A stretch of 64,000 nucleotides of DNA, taken from positions 1,097,696-1,161,695 of the forward strand of contig NZ_LJGT01000040.1 in the NCBI RefSeq assembly GCF_001751365.1, written 5' to 3'. Positions 54,248 to 62,894 of the stretch are shown one piece after another. The notes below the pieces were generated by a model. The model was not told the origin of the DNA. It did not search any database and saw only the letters and a list, made by a program, of their open reading frames with translations. Made by a program: the position numbers and the translations under genes. The stretch's first letter is position 1; each line of letters opens with the position of its first letter. Origin of the DNA: Streptomyces abyssalis (GTDB lineage Bacteria > Actinomycetota > Actinomycetes > Streptomycetales > Streptomycetaceae).

Positions 54248-54490
54248 ATGGCGGGCAACAGCCACGGTCACACCCTGGCCGCGTGGACGGGCGTGACGAT
54301 CAGCTTCATCGGCTTCTGCATCTCCGGTATCTACACGGTGGTGGCCGAACCGATCGGTTTCGTGGCCGGCCTTGTCGTGGTCGCCGCAGGCGGCGTCGTC
54401 GGACTGCTGATGAAGGCCGCGGGCCTCGGCCAGCCCAAGGAGGCAGGCCGCACCGGCAAGGCGGCACAGCCTCAGGAGCAGTCGTCCTGA
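54248..54490 (+). CDS. HGxxPAW-type small membrane protein
   Basis: The 80-residue protein begins MAGNSHGHTLAAWTGVTIS, a variant of the HGxxPAW motif, in which LAAW replaces xPAW, followed by two membrane helices and a hydrophilic tail with GLGQPKEAGRTGK. ATG at 54248 has AGGAG upstream. It is a regular neighbour of trp genes in streptomycetes; no function is known. Confidence 0.87.
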   Translation: MAGNSHGHTLAAWTGVTISFIGFCISGIYTVVAEPIGFVAGLVVVAAGGVVGLLMKAAGLGQPKEAGRTGKAAQPQEQSS

Positions 54491-54534
54491 GCGGGCAGGA
54501 ACCCGTTCCCGCGGGACGCCGGAGCACTGCGCCG

Positions 54535-54924
54535 GTGTCCCGCCTCGCCGCGCCGGCCGGCACTCTCGTGGCCGTCGGCGCGGCTTTCGCGTACGTGGGG
54601 GCCGTGGATCCGGGCGAGCCCGGCCACTACCCGGTCTGTCCGCTGCTGCACTTCACCGGTCTCTACTGCCCCGGCTGCGGCGGGCTGCGCAGCGCCCACG
54701 CCGTCGTGCACGGCGACTTCGCCGCCGCGCTCGGTTCGAACGCCCTCGCCGTGGCCGGGTTCGCCGCCTTCGCGCTCTTCATGGTCTTCTGGGTGGTGCG
54801 GGCAGTGCGCTCCCGGCCGGTGACGGTGCCGCTGCGCAGCACGCACTGGTGGGTGCTGGGCGTCCTCGCGCTGGCCTTCACGGTGGTGCGCAACCTGCCC
54901 GCCGGGGCCGCGCTCTCACCGTGA
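54535..54924 (+). CDS. DUF2752 membrane protein
   Basis: The 129-residue protein has CPLLHFTGLYCPGCGGLRSAHAVVHGD, the DUF2752 signature with the CxxCG pair, followed by three membrane helices (ALAVAGFAAFALFMVFWVV and WWVLGVLALAFTVV among them). GTG at 54535 is the most likely start (GGAG about 10 bases upstream); an earlier frame could begin at a CTG that overlaps the preceding stop. Function unknown. The gap of 182 bp to trpC carries the trpC promoter. Confidence 0.82.
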   Translation: MSRLAAPAGTLVAVGAAFAYVGAVDPGEPGHYPVCPLLHFTGLYCPGCGGLRSAHAVVHGDFAAALGSNALAVAGFAAFALFMVFWVVRAVRSRPVTVPLRSTHWWVLGVLALAFTVVRNLPAGAALSP

Positions 54925-55026
54925 CGCCTGCCGCGTACGCACGGAAGGGCGGCCCGGACCCAGGAGGCGATTTGTCCGGAATGCGGAATTCCAGCCAGGC
55001 GGATGTGAGTCCTCCGGCTCCCGCCC

Positions 55027-55034
55027 GATAGCAT
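55027..55034 (+). promoter_or_regulatory. Candidate -10 region for trpC
   Basis: GATAGCAT in the gap upstream of trpC contains TAGCAT, a TAnnnT match, about 70 bp before the start. The -35 is not clear. I saw no Trp-rich leader peptide or attenuator in this gap. Confidence 0.4.
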
Positions 55035-55106
55035 CGCAGTGCCCGATCTGACCGTTGCCCCGCCCGTCGCGCGGAGGCCGGACCCGAACCCGAAGGAGGC
55101 CGCTCG

Positions 55107-55922
55107 GTGAGTGTGCTCGACGAGATCATCGAAGGCGTGCGTGAGGACCTTGCCGAGCGGCAGGCGCGCGTCAGCCTCGACGACCTCAAGGAGCGCGCCG
55201 CTGCCGGTCCTCCCGCGAAGGACGGCGCCGCGGCCCTGAAGGGCGAGGGCGTGCGGGTCATCTGCGAGGTGAAGCGATCCAGCCCCTCGAAGGGCGCGCT
55301 CGCCGCGATCGCGGACCCGGCGGCGCTGGCGGTCGACTACGAGACGGGCGGCGCCTCCGTCATCTCCGTACTCACCGAGCAGCGGCGGTTCGGCGGTTCG
55401 CTCGCGGATCTCGAAGCCGTACGTGCCAAGGTCGACATCCCCGTGCTGCGCAAGGACTTCGTCTTCTCCGCCTACCAGCTGTGGGAGGCCCGGGCGCACG
55501 GCGCCGACATGGTGCTGCTGATCGTCGCCGCGCTGGAGCAGCAGCCTCTGGTCTCGCTGATCGAGCGTGCCGAGTCGATCGGGCTGACCCCGCTGGTCGA
55601 GGCGCACGACGAGGACGAGGCCCAGCGCGCTCTCGACGCCGGAGCCCGGATCATCGGGATCAATGCGCGTAATCTCAAGACGCTCGAGGTCGACCGCGGC
55701 AACTTCGCCCGCATCGCGCCGGAGCTTCCCGCTCACGTCGTCAAGGTCGCGGAGTCGGGTGTCCGCGGGCCGCACGACCTGATCGCGTACGCCAACGACG
55801 GCGCGGACGCGGTGCTCGTCGGCGAGTCGCTGGTCACCGGCAAGGACCCGAAGTCGGCCGTCGCGGACCTCGTCGCGGCGGGAGCCCACCCCGCTCTGCG
55901 GCACGGGCACGGGAGGGGCTGA
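55107..55922 (+). CDS. trpC: TrpC, indole-3-glycerol phosphate synthase
   Basis: TrpC closes the indole ring from CdRP. The 271-residue barrel has ICEVKRSSPSKGALA with catalytic Glu and Lys, AVDYETGGASVISVLTEQRRFGG, VLRKDFVFSAYQLWEARAHGAD, LLIVAAL, GINARNLKTLEVD and VAESGVRGPHDL. GTG at 55107 has AAGGAGG upstream. It begins the trpCMBA group. Confidence 0.97.
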   Translation: MSVLDEIIEGVREDLAERQARVSLDDLKERAAAGPPAKDGAAALKGEGVRVICEVKRSSPSKGALAAIADPAALAVDYETGGASVISVLTEQRRFGGSLADLEAVRAKVDIPVLRKDFVFSAYQLWEARAHGADMVLLIVAALEQQPLVSLIERAESIGLTPLVEAHDEDEAQRALDAGARIIGINARNLKTLEVDRGNFARIAPELPAHVVKVAESGVRGPHDLIAYANDGADAVLVGESLVTGKDPKSAVADLVAAGAHPALRHGHGRG

Positions 55923-55929
55923 CCTCCGT

Positions 55930-56154
55930 ATGCCTCCCCGCATGACCGCCGCCCCCGAACGGCACCGGCATCCGCGCGGCCCGTACGCGGCGCTGGCGCG
56001 GGGCTGCAGGCCGCGCGGGTGCCGGGCTCCCGCGCGCCGGGTGCACGGACGGCGGGTGCGCTACCACATCGGCTGCGAGCCGGGGCAGATCAACGGCCGC
56101 CGATGGCGCGCGGCCGCATGCGCGTGGACGGCCGCCCGCCGGGCGGACCGCTGA
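55930..56154 (+). CDS. trpM: TrpM, small actinobacterial trp-cluster protein
   Basis: The 74-residue, Arg-rich product contains LARGCRPRGCRAPARRVHGRRVRYHIG and CEPGQINGRRWRAA, which I recognise as the TrpM family of streptomycetes. It lies between trpC and trpB as expected. Mutants in S. coelicolor show that it is not essential for tryptophan but affects development and amino acid supply; the molecular role is unknown. ATG at 55930 has GAGGGG upstream. The N-terminal 20 residues vary between species. Confidence 0.88.
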   Translation: MPPRMTAAPERHRHPRGPYAALARGCRPRGCRAPARRVHGRRVRYHIGCEPGQINGRRWRAAACAWTAARRADR

Positions 56155-56210
56155 GCCGGCGGTTCGCCGGCCGGACCGCTGAGTTGCCGGCCTCCGGGTT
56201 CCGGAGCCGC

Positions 56211-56286
56211 CTGGGCCGCTGGGCCGCTGGGCCGCTGGGCCGATGAGCTGCCGGGCGCCCCGGACGAACCGGGCGCCCCGGACGAC
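56211..56286. repeat. Short tandem repeats in the trpM-trpB gap
   Basis: CTGGGCCG is repeated four times (56211-56242), followed at 56251-56286 by two tandem copies of an 18-bp unit that differ at one base. The 237-bp gap contains no gene. The repeats could shape transcript folding between trpM and trpB or be neutral slippage products. Confidence 0.9.
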
Positions 56287-56391
56287 CGGCGGACCGTGGC
56301 AGCACGGACGGCCGCCGAGGCGTTGCCGCACGCGCATGACACCGACCCGTCCGTACTTCCGCACATCTGCACTTCACGAGGAGCACGTCGG

Positions 56392-57627
56392 ATGTCCGAC
56401 TACTTCATTCCCGACCCCGAGGGCCGGGTCCCCGATACCGGAGGCTATTTCGGTGCCTTCGGCGGCAAGTTCATTCCGGAGGCGCTCGTCGCCGCCGTCG
56501 ACGAGGTGGCCGTCGAGTACGAGAAGGCGAAGGCAGACCCCGCCTTCGCCGCCGAACTCGAAGACCTGATGGTCAACTACACCGGCCGTCCCAGCCCGCT
56601 GACCGAGGTGTCGCGCTTCGCCGAACAGGCGGGCGGCGCCCGCGTCTTCCTCAAGCGCGAGGACCTCAACCACACCGGTTCACACAAGATCAACAACGTG
56701 CTCGGTCAGGCCCTGCTGACCAAGCGCATGGGCAAGACCCGCGTCATCGCCGAGACCGGCGCGGGTCAGCACGGTGTGGCCACGGCCACCGCCTGCGCCC
56801 TCTTCGGCCTCGAATGCACCGTCTACATGGGCGAGATCGACACCCGGCGCCAGGCGCTGAACGTGGCCCGGATGCGGATGCTCGGCGCCGAGGTCGTACC
56901 GGTCGCCTCCGGCAGCCGCACCCTCAAGGACGCCATCAACGAGGCGTTCCGCGACTGGGTCGCCAACGTCGACCGCACCCATTACCTCTTCGGCACGGTC
57001 GCGGGCCCGCACCCCTTCCCGCTGCTCGTACGCGACTTCCACCGTGTGATCGGCGTCGAGGCGCGCCGCCAGATCCTGGAGAGGGCCGGGCGGCTGCCGG
57101 ACGCAGTCGCCGCGTGCGTGGGCGGTGGCTCCAACGCCATCGGGCTCTTCCACGCGTTCCTGAACGACGAGGAGGTACGGCTCGTCGGCCTCGAAGCGGC
57201 CGGGCACGGCGTGGAGTCCGGGGAGCACGCCGCAACGCTGTCCGTCGGCGAGCCCGGCATCCTGCACGGCTCGCGCAGCTTCGTACTGCAGGACGACGAG
57301 GGGCAGATCACCGAGCCGTACTCGATCTCGGCCGGTCTGGACTACCCGGGCATCGGGCCGGAACACGCGTATCTGAAGCAGTCGGGACGCGGGGACTACC
57401 GGCCTGTCACCGACGACGAAGCCATGCGCGCCCTGCGGCTGCTGTCCGAGTCGGAAGGCATCATCCCGGCGATCGAGAGCGCACACGCGCTCGCCGGTGC
57501 GCTGGAGCTGGGAAGGGAACTCGGCCCGGACGGGCTGATCCTGGTGAATCTCTCCGGGCGCGGCGACAAGGACATGGACACCGCCGCGCGTTACTTCGGC
57601 CTGTACGACGAGGGGGCGGACCAGTGA
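56392..57627 (+). CDS. trpB: TrpB, tryptophan synthase beta chain
   Basis: TrpB joins indole and serine, using PLP. The 411-residue product has GYFGAFGGKFIPEALV, KREDLNHTGSHKINNVLGQALL with the Schiff-base lysine (near 99), ETGAGQHGVATATACALFG, CVGGGSNAIGLFHAFL, GLEAAGHGVESGEHAATL and VNLSGRGDKDMDT. ATG at 56392 is preceded by GAGGAG. trpA overlaps its stop. Confidence 0.98.
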   Translation: MSDYFIPDPEGRVPDTGGYFGAFGGKFIPEALVAAVDEVAVEYEKAKADPAFAAELEDLMVNYTGRPSPLTEVSRFAEQAGGARVFLKREDLNHTGSHKINNVLGQALLTKRMGKTRVIAETGAGQHGVATATACALFGLECTVYMGEIDTRRQALNVARMRMLGAEVVPVASGSRTLKDAINEAFRDWVANVDRTHYLFGTVAGPHPFPLLVRDFHRVIGVEARRQILERAGRLPDAVAACVGGGSNAIGLFHAFLNDEEVRLVGLEAAGHGVESGEHAATLSVGEPGILHGSRSFVLQDDEGQITEPYSISAGLDYPGIGPEHAYLKQSGRGDYRPVTDDEAMRALRLLSESEGIIPAIESAHALAGALELGRELGPDGLILVNLSGRGDKDMDTAARYFGLYDEGADQ

Positions 57628-58535
57628 GCGCGGAAGTGAACGGAGCGACGGCCGGGGCGGGTTCACCCGCGCACACCGCCACGGCAACGGCAACGGGCGC
57701 GGCCACCGGCGGCGTCGAACTGCTGGACTCCGTACTGGCAGGGGCGCGTGCGGAGAACCGGGCGGCCCTCGTGGGCTATCTGCCCGCCGGGTTCCCCACC
57801 GTCGACGGCGGCATCGAGGCGTGCGTCGCGCTGCTGGAGAGCGGCTGCGACATCGTCGAGGTCGGGTTGCCGCACAGCGACCCCGTGCTGGACGGCCCCG
57901 TCATCCAGACCGCCGACGACATCGCCCTGCGTGGCGGCGTCCGCATCGCCGACGTCATCCGTACGGTCCGCGAGGCTCACGCCGCCACGGGCAAGCCGGT
58001 GCTGTGCATGACGTACTGGAACCCTGTGGACCGCTACGGCGTGGAGCGCTTCGCCGCCGAACTGGCCGCCGCGGGCGGGGCCGGCTGCATCCTGCCGGAT
58101 CTTCCCGTGGAGGAGTCGGAGGGCTGGCGCAAGGCCGCCGAACAGCACGGACTGGCGACGGTGTTCGTCGTCGCCCCGAGCAGCAAGGACGAGCGGCTGG
58201 CGAAGATCACGGCGGCGGGCAGCGGCTTCGTGTACGCCGCTTCGCTGATGGGCGTCACCGGGACCCGGGAGTCGGTGGGCCGTGAAGCGCAGCAGCTCGT
58301 GGAGCGTACGCGGGCGACGACGCGGCTGCCCGTCTGCGTCGGGCTGGGTGTCTCGAACGCCGTTCAGGCGGAGGAGGTCGCCGCCTTCGCGGACGGCGTC
58401 ATCGTCGGTTCGGCCTTCGTGAAGAAGCTGCTCGCGCACCCGGACGACCTGGGCTCCGGGCTGGCGGACGTACGTACCCTGGCGGCCGAACTCGCCGCGG
58501 GCGTACGGCGGAGGGCCGCGGACCAAGGCCGCTGA
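57624..58535 (+). CDS. trpA: TrpA, tryptophan synthase alpha chain
   Basis: TrpA releases indole from indole-3-glycerol phosphate to TrpB. The 303-residue product has an Ala/Thr N-terminal extension of about 30 residues (with TATATATGAATGG), then YLPAGFPTVDGGIEAC, CDIVEVGLPHSDPVLDGPVIQ with the catalytic Glu and Asp, MTYWNPVDRYGVERFA, FVYAASLMGVTGTRESVG and CVGLGVSNAVQAEEVAAFADGVIVGSAFV. GTG overlaps the trpB stop. A strong terminator follows. Confidence 0.97.
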   Translation: MSAEVNGATAGAGSPAHTATATATGAATGGVELLDSVLAGARAENRAALVGYLPAGFPTVDGGIEACVALLESGCDIVEVGLPHSDPVLDGPVIQTADDIALRGGVRIADVIRTVREAHAATGKPVLCMTYWNPVDRYGVERFAAELAAAGGAGCILPDLPVEESEGWRKAAEQHGLATVFVVAPSSKDERLAKITAAGSGFVYAASLMGVTGTRESVGREAQQLVERTRATTRLPVCVGLGVSNAVQAEEVAAFADGVIVGSAFVKKLLAHPDDLGSGLADVRTLAAELAAGVRRRAADQGR

Positions 58536-58539
58536 AGCT

Positions 58540-58587
58540 GCGACCGCCCCGCGTCTCGCTCTTTCGGGCGAAACGCGGGGCGGTCGC
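58540..58587 (+). terminator. Terminator of the trp group
   Basis: Perfect 15-bp arms (58540-58554 and 58573-58587) with an 18-base loop, 5 bases after the trpA stop. Confidence 0.85.
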
Positions 58588-58623
58588 GCAGGCGGCCCGG
58601 GCTCCCGTTCGTTGGCTCACGGT

Positions 58624-59373
58624 GTGAAGAGCCAGAAGAAGAACGAAGAACGTCACCAGGGGAACCGTGCAGCCACCGAGCGCATGCGGGCCGCGCGCGA
58701 GCGGCAGCGCACCGCGCGCAAGCGGGGCAGGCAGCTGAAGGTGGGCGGCGTGGTCGTCGCGTTGCTCGTCGTCGGCGGCGGAGTGGGCGCCCTGGTGGCG
58801 CAGCAGACTTCCAAGGGCGGCGGAGCCGACGACGCCAAGCCCATCGCCGTGGGCAAGCGGGACGCCCCGGCGACGCTCACCGTCTACGAGGACTTCCGCT
58901 GCCCGGCCTGCGCCCAGTTCGAGGAGCAGTTCCGCGGCACGATCCGGAGCCTGGAGAAACAGGGCAAGCTGAGGACCGAGTACCACCTCGTGACGATCAT
59001 CGACGACAACCTGGGCGGCAGGGGTTCGCACCGTGCGGCGAACGCGGCGGCGTGCGCGCGGGACGCCGGCAGGTTCCGCCAGTTCCACGACGTGCTCTAC
59101 CGGAACCAGCCGCCCGAGCAGGAAGACGCCTTCAGCAGCGGCAAGCAGCTCATCGCGCTCGCCGGGAAGGTCGACGGCCTCGACGGCCCGCGCTTCCGCG
59201 AGTGCGTCGACGACGGCACGCACAAGGACTGGGTGAAGAAGACGGGCGCCGACTTCAAGAAGTCGGGCCACCAGTCGACGCCCACGGTGCTGCTCGACGG
59301 GGAGAGCGTCTACGGGAAGAGCGAGCCGCTGACTCCGGCGTCGCTGAAGAAGAAGGTCGCCGCGAAGAGCTGA
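58624..59373 (+). CDS. Membrane-anchored DsbA-like thioredoxin-fold protein (second copy)
   Basis: The 249-residue protein has a basic N-terminus (VKSQKKNEERHQGN and on), a membrane anchor near 43-62 (VGGVVVALLVVGGGVGALVA) and an extracytoplasmic domain with YEDFRCPACAQFEEQFRG (CPAC motif), NAAACARDAGRFRQFHDVLY and the cis-Pro loop HQSTPTVLLDGESVYG. It is the paralogue of the protein encoded at 19039-19851. GTG at 58624 is chosen; a TTG at 58612 is also in frame. No clear ribosome site. Confidence 0.88.
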   Translation: MKSQKKNEERHQGNRAATERMRAARERQRTARKRGRQLKVGGVVVALLVVGGGVGALVAQQTSKGGGADDAKPIAVGKRDAPATLTVYEDFRCPACAQFEEQFRGTIRSLEKQGKLRTEYHLVTIIDDNLGGRGSHRAANAAACARDAGRFRQFHDVLYRNQPPEQEDAFSSGKQLIALAGKVDGLDGPRFRECVDDGTHKDWVKKTGADFKKSGHQSTPTVLLDGESVYGKSEPLTPASLKKKVAAKS

Positions 59374-59582
59374 AACGGCTTCGGCGCGGGTTCCGTCGCC
59401 CGGACGGCAGGTCCGGGCGACGGGCCCGGGTGTGGCGAAGGTCTCGTCCACGCCGCCGCCCGTGGCAGGACCGGCGTCCCGGTCGGTGAGGCCGTGCGGA
59501 CGGCCGGGGCCGGGGCCTGCGCCGATCGGCCGTTATGGAGCTGTTGCACAGGGTGCATTGCCGATGGCGAGGCCGGGCAATG

Positions 59583-59588
59583 TAGCGT
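59583..59588 (+). promoter_or_regulatory. Candidate -10 element of lgt
   Basis: TAGCGT ends 10 bases before the lgt ATG. There is no ribosome site, so the transcript is probably leaderless or nearly so. TTGCCG stands 19 bases upstream as a possible -35. Confidence 0.6.
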
Positions 59589-59598
59589 CGGGACCGCC

Positions 59599-60600
59599 AT
59601 GGAGATCCTTGCATTCATCCCCAGCCCCTCGGCCGGCGAGATTCATCTCGGCCCGGTTCCGCTGCGCGGCTACGCCTTCTGCATCATCCTCGGCGTCTTC
59701 GTCGCCGTGTGGCTCGGCGGCCGGCGCTGGGTCGCGCGCGGCGGCCGTGTCGGCACCGTCGCCGACATCGCCGTGTGGGCTGTGCCGTTCGGCCTGGTCG
59801 GTGGACGTCTCTACCACGTCATCACCGACTACCAGCTCTACTTCGGCGAAGGCCGCAACTGGCTCGACGCCTTCAAGATCTGGGACGGCGGCCTCGGGAT
59901 CTGGGGCGCCGTCGCCCTCGGTGCGCTGGGTGCCTGGATCGGCTGCCGCAGGCGCGGAATCCCGCTCCCCGCATACGCGGACGCGGTGGCCCCCGGCGTC
60001 GCGCTCGCGCAGGCCATCGGCCGGTGGGGCAACTGGTTCAACCAGGAGCTGTACGGACGGGCCACGGATCTCCCCTGGGCGCTGGAGATCGACGCCCAGC
60101 ACCGGCCCGTCGACACCCCGAACCTGGTCACCTACCACCCGACGTTCCTGTACGAGTCCCTGTGGTGCGTGGGCGTCGCGGCCCTCGTGATCTGGGCGGA
60201 CCGCCGCTTCAAGCTCGGGCACGGCCGGGTCCTCGGGCTGTACATCGCCGCCTACACCCTCGGCCGCTTCTGGATCGAGTACCTGCGCGTCGACGACGCC
60301 CACCAGATCGCCGGGCTGCGGCTCAACGACTGGACGTCGCTCGTCGTCTTCGTGGCCGCCGTCGTCGGCATCGTCATCTCCGCGCGGACGCGGCCCGGCC
60401 GTGAGGAGATCGTCGAGCCGGAGGCCCCGGGCGACGGCTCCTCGTCCGGTGGGAAGAGCAGCGGCAAGGACAAGAGCGGCCCCGCCTCGCCCGCCTCGCC
60501 GGCCTCCGCGAAGACCACCGGCGGATCCGACGGCGACGGGACCGGCAGCGGCCCGCCCTCCGCGGTGTCCGCCCCGGAGAGTTCCGGCGGAGCCACCTGA
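59599..60600 (+). CDS. lgt: Lgt, prolipoprotein diacylglyceryl transferase
   Basis: Lgt adds diacylglycerol to the lipobox cysteine before LspA cleavage. The 333-residue product has about seven membrane helices, the signature AIGRWGNWFNQELYGRAT (residues about 137-154), GGRLYHV and RFWIEYLRVDD, with the catalytic His/Arg region conserved. The C-terminal 70 residues are a disordered Ser/Gly/Lys/Pro tail. ATG at 59599. The stop is followed by TGA in the other two frames. Confidence 0.96.
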   Translation: MEILAFIPSPSAGEIHLGPVPLRGYAFCIILGVFVAVWLGGRRWVARGGRVGTVADIAVWAVPFGLVGGRLYHVITDYQLYFGEGRNWLDAFKIWDGGLGIWGAVALGALGAWIGCRRRGIPLPAYADAVAPGVALAQAIGRWGNWFNQELYGRATDLPWALEIDAQHRPVDTPNLVTYHPTFLYESLWCVGVAALVIWADRRFKLGHGRVLGLYIAAYTLGRFWIEYLRVDDAHQIAGLRLNDWTSLVVFVAAVVGIVISARTRPGREEIVEPEAPGDGSSSGGKSSGKDKSGPASPASPASAKTTGGSDGDGTGSGPPSAVSAPESSGGAT

Positions 60601-60606
60601 GGCCCG

Positions 60607-60633
60607 AGCTGAACCGCACCAGCTGAACCGCAC
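60607..60633. repeat. 13-bp direct repeat after lgt
   Basis: AGCTGAACCGCAC at 60607-60619 and 60621-60633, period 14. Together with the lgt stop and a third TGA at 60638 this puts stops in all three frames. Confidence 0.85.
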
Positions 60634-60645
60634 ACGCTGAAGCAC

Positions 60646-60691
60646 GACGACCCGTGCCGGAGGCCGCCACAGGCGCCCGGCACGGGTCGTC
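60646..60691. terminator. Bidirectional terminator between lgt and the CoA-lyase gene
   Basis: Perfect 15-bp arms (60646-60660 and 60677-60691) with a 16-base loop, between two convergent genes. Confidence 0.85.
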
Positions 60692-60695
60692 CACG

Positions 60696-61616
60696 TCAGG
60701 GGCGGCGCCTGGCGAGGGCGAGCGTCCGCTGGGCGCCCGCGACGACGGCCGCGTCGACGAACCGTCCGTCGGGGAGCGCCAGCGCGCCCGCGCCGGTGGC
60801 CGCGGCCTTCAGGACCTCCTCCGCGGCCTCGACCTCCTGAGGGGAGGGCAGATACGCCCGTTCGATGATCTCCAGCTGGCACGGGTGGATGGCGGTGCGT
60901 CCGAGGAACCCCAGGCTGCGGCCCGCGGCGCAGGATCTGGCCAGCCCCTCCGAGTCGGAGACGTCCGGGTAGACGGACTGCGGCGGCGGATCCAGTCCGG
61001 CCGCGTGTGCGGCGACCACGGCCCGGCTCCTCGGCCAGGCGAGGCCCGCCTCCCCGGTCACCCCGAGCACGGCCCGCAGGTCGGCCTCGCCCAGCGCGAT
61101 GCCCCGTACGGCGGGATGCGCGGTCGCGACGGTGAAGGCGTTCTCGATGCCCAGCGCGGATTCGAGCAGCGCGTACAGCGCCGGAACGCCTGCCGCGGCC
61201 GGCACCGCCTCCCGGTCCCCGGCGTGCACGGCACGCGCCCACCGCGCGACGCGTACGACGTCCGCGGCGCCGTCCACCTTCGGCAGCCGCAGCCCCGCCA
61301 GTCCGGGCAGGGCCGCGAGGCTGCGGACCTCCGCCGCGGACAGCGGACCGTCCAGGGCGTTCACGCGGACATGGACGGGTACGGGCCCGGGACGCGGATC
61401 GGCGAGCAGCTCGGCCGTGGCCCGCAGCGCGTACTCCTTCCGGTCCGGGGCGACCGCGTCCTCCAGGTCGACGATCACCACGTGGGCACCCGAGGTGAGG
61501 GCCTTGCGTACGACGTCCGGCCGGTCGCCCGGCGCGTAGAGCCAGGTCAGGGGGAGCGGGCTCACCCGGCCGTCCGGCGTGCCGTCGGCCGCGTCCCGCA
61601 GCTGCCCGCCGCTCAC
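60696..61616 (-). CDS. HpcH/HpaI-CitE-type CoA ester lyase
   Basis: The 306-residue protein has LTWLYAPGDRPDVVRKALTSGAHVVIVDLEDAVAP, VRVNALDGPLS, LPKVDGAADV, LLESALGIENAF and FLGRTAIHPCQLEII, the CitE-like lyase pattern (citryl-, malyl- or mesaconyl-CoA class), with the metal-binding Glu and Asp present. GTG at 61616 overlaps the stop of the CoA-transferase gene. The two enzymes probably act on one pathway of an acyl-CoA compound. Substrate unknown. Confidence 0.88.
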   Translation of the reverse strand: MSGGQLRDAADGTPDGRVSPLPLTWLYAPGDRPDVVRKALTSGAHVVIVDLEDAVAPDRKEYALRATAELLADPRPGPVPVHVRVNALDGPLSAAEVRSLAALPGLAGLRLPKVDGAADVVRVARWARAVHAGDREAVPAAAGVPALYALLESALGIENAFTVATAHPAVRGIALGEADLRAVLGVTGEAGLAWPRSRAVVAAHAAGLDPPPQSVYPDVSDSEGLARSCAAGRSLGFLGRTAIHPCQLEIIERAYLPSPQEVEAAEEVLKAAATGAGALALPDGRFVDAAVVAGAQRTLALARRRP

Positions 61617-62881
61617 AGCGCCCCGCCGTCCCGCAGCGCGGTGATCTCCCGCTCGGTCAGGCCGAGTTCGCCGAGGACGGAGTCCGTGTCGCTGCCGTGC
61701 GGCCGTCCCGCCCATCTGACGGCGCCCGGCGTCCGCGAGAGCCGGAAGAGGACGTTCTGCATGCGGACCTTGCCCAGTTCGTCGTCCTCGACCTCGGTGA
61801 TCGAGCCGAGGGCCCGGTACTGCTCGTCGTCCATGACGCCGCGGATGTCGTTGACGGTGGCGACGGCCGCCTCGGCCTGCTCGAACGCGGCGACCACTTC
61901 GTCACGGCCGTGACGCGCGATCCACCCGCCGACCACCTCGTCCAGCTCGTCCGCGTGCGCGGCCCGCCCGGCTCCCGTGGCGAACCACGGCTCGTCGAGG
62001 AACTCCGGGTGCCCGACCAGGCGCAGCACCCGCTCGGCGACGGACTGCGCCGAGGTCGAGACGGCGAGCCACGCGCCGTCCGCGGTGCGGTAGGTGTTGC
62101 GGGGGGCGTTGTTCGACGACCGGTTTCCGGTGCGGGGCTGCACGTAGCCGAGCTGGTCGTACCAGATGGGCTGCGGGCCCAGCACCGCCAGCATCGGCTC
62201 GATGATCGCCATGTCGACGACCTGTCCCTCACCGGTGCGTTCCCGGCTGTGCAGCGCCGTCATGACGGCGTACGAAGTGGCCAGGGCGGCGACGGAGTCG
62301 GCGAGCCCGAACGGCGGCAGCGTCGGAGGACCGTCCGGCTCGCCGGTGACGGCGGCGAAGCCGCTCATCGCCTCGGCGAGGGTGCCGAAACCGGGCCGGC
62401 GCGCGTACGGGCCGAACTGCCCGAAGCCGGTGACGCGGGCGAGCACCAGGCGCGGATTGGCGGCCGAGAGCTGATCCCAGCCCAGATCCCACTTCTCCAG
62501 GGTGCCGGGGCGGAAGTTCTCGATGACGACGTCGGCTCCGGCAACCAGGCGCAGCAGCACGTCACGTCCGCCGGGCGTGGACAGGTCGAGGGTGAGGTTG
62601 CGCTTGTTCCGGCCGAGCAGCTTCCACCACAGGCCGACGCCGTCCTTGGCGGGTCCGTGTCCGCGCGACGGGTCGGGCCTGCGCGGATGCTCGATCTTGA
62701 TCACGTCGGCGCCGAAGTCGCCCAGCATGGTGGCCGCGAGGGGACCTGCGAAGAGTGTGGCGAGGTCGAGGACCCGGAGGCCCTCCAGCGGTGCGGGCCG
62801 GGCCGGGACCGCAGGGGCCGCGTCCGCGGTGGTGGTGCCGCGGGGGCCGGTCGCGTCGTGCATGGCGTACACGTCCTTCAT
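61613..62881 (-). CDS. Family III CoA-transferase (CaiB/BaiF)
   Basis: The 422-residue enzyme has LEGLRVLDLATLFAGPLAATMLGDFGADVIKIEHP, RNKRNLTLDLSTPGGRDVL, ENFRPGTLEKWDLGWD, the catalytic Asp in FGLADSVAALATSYAV, and GRSSNNAPRNTYRTADG-like segments. Such enzymes move CoA between carboxylic acids. ATG at 62881 is used, but an ATG at 62863 has the better ribosome site GAAGGA. It lies 13 bases after rbsK and overlaps the lyase gene. Confidence 0.9.
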   Translation of the reverse strand: MKDVYAMHDATGPRGTTTADAAPAVPARPAPLEGLRVLDLATLFAGPLAATMLGDFGADVIKIEHPRRPDPSRGHGPAKDGVGLWWKLLGRNKRNLTLDLSTPGGRDVLLRLVAGADVVIENFRPGTLEKWDLGWDQLSAANPRLVLARVTGFGQFGPYARRPGFGTLAEAMSGFAAVTGEPDGPPTLPPFGLADSVAALATSYAVMTALHSRERTGEGQVVDMAIIEPMLAVLGPQPIWYDQLGYVQPRTGNRSSNNAPRNTYRTADGAWLAVSTSAQSVAERVLRLVGHPEFLDEPWFATGAGRAAHADELDEVVGGWIARHGRDEVVAAFEQAEAAVATVNDIRGVMDDEQYRALGSITEVEDDELGKVRMQNVLFRLSRTPGAVRWAGRPHGSDTDSVLGELGLTEREITALRDGGAL

Positions 62882-62894
62882 CGGGGTGTCCGGT

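Noticed and set aside
54925..55106. Tryptophan attenuator before trpC
   Set aside because: No short leader peptide with adjacent Trp codons and no alternative hairpins were found.
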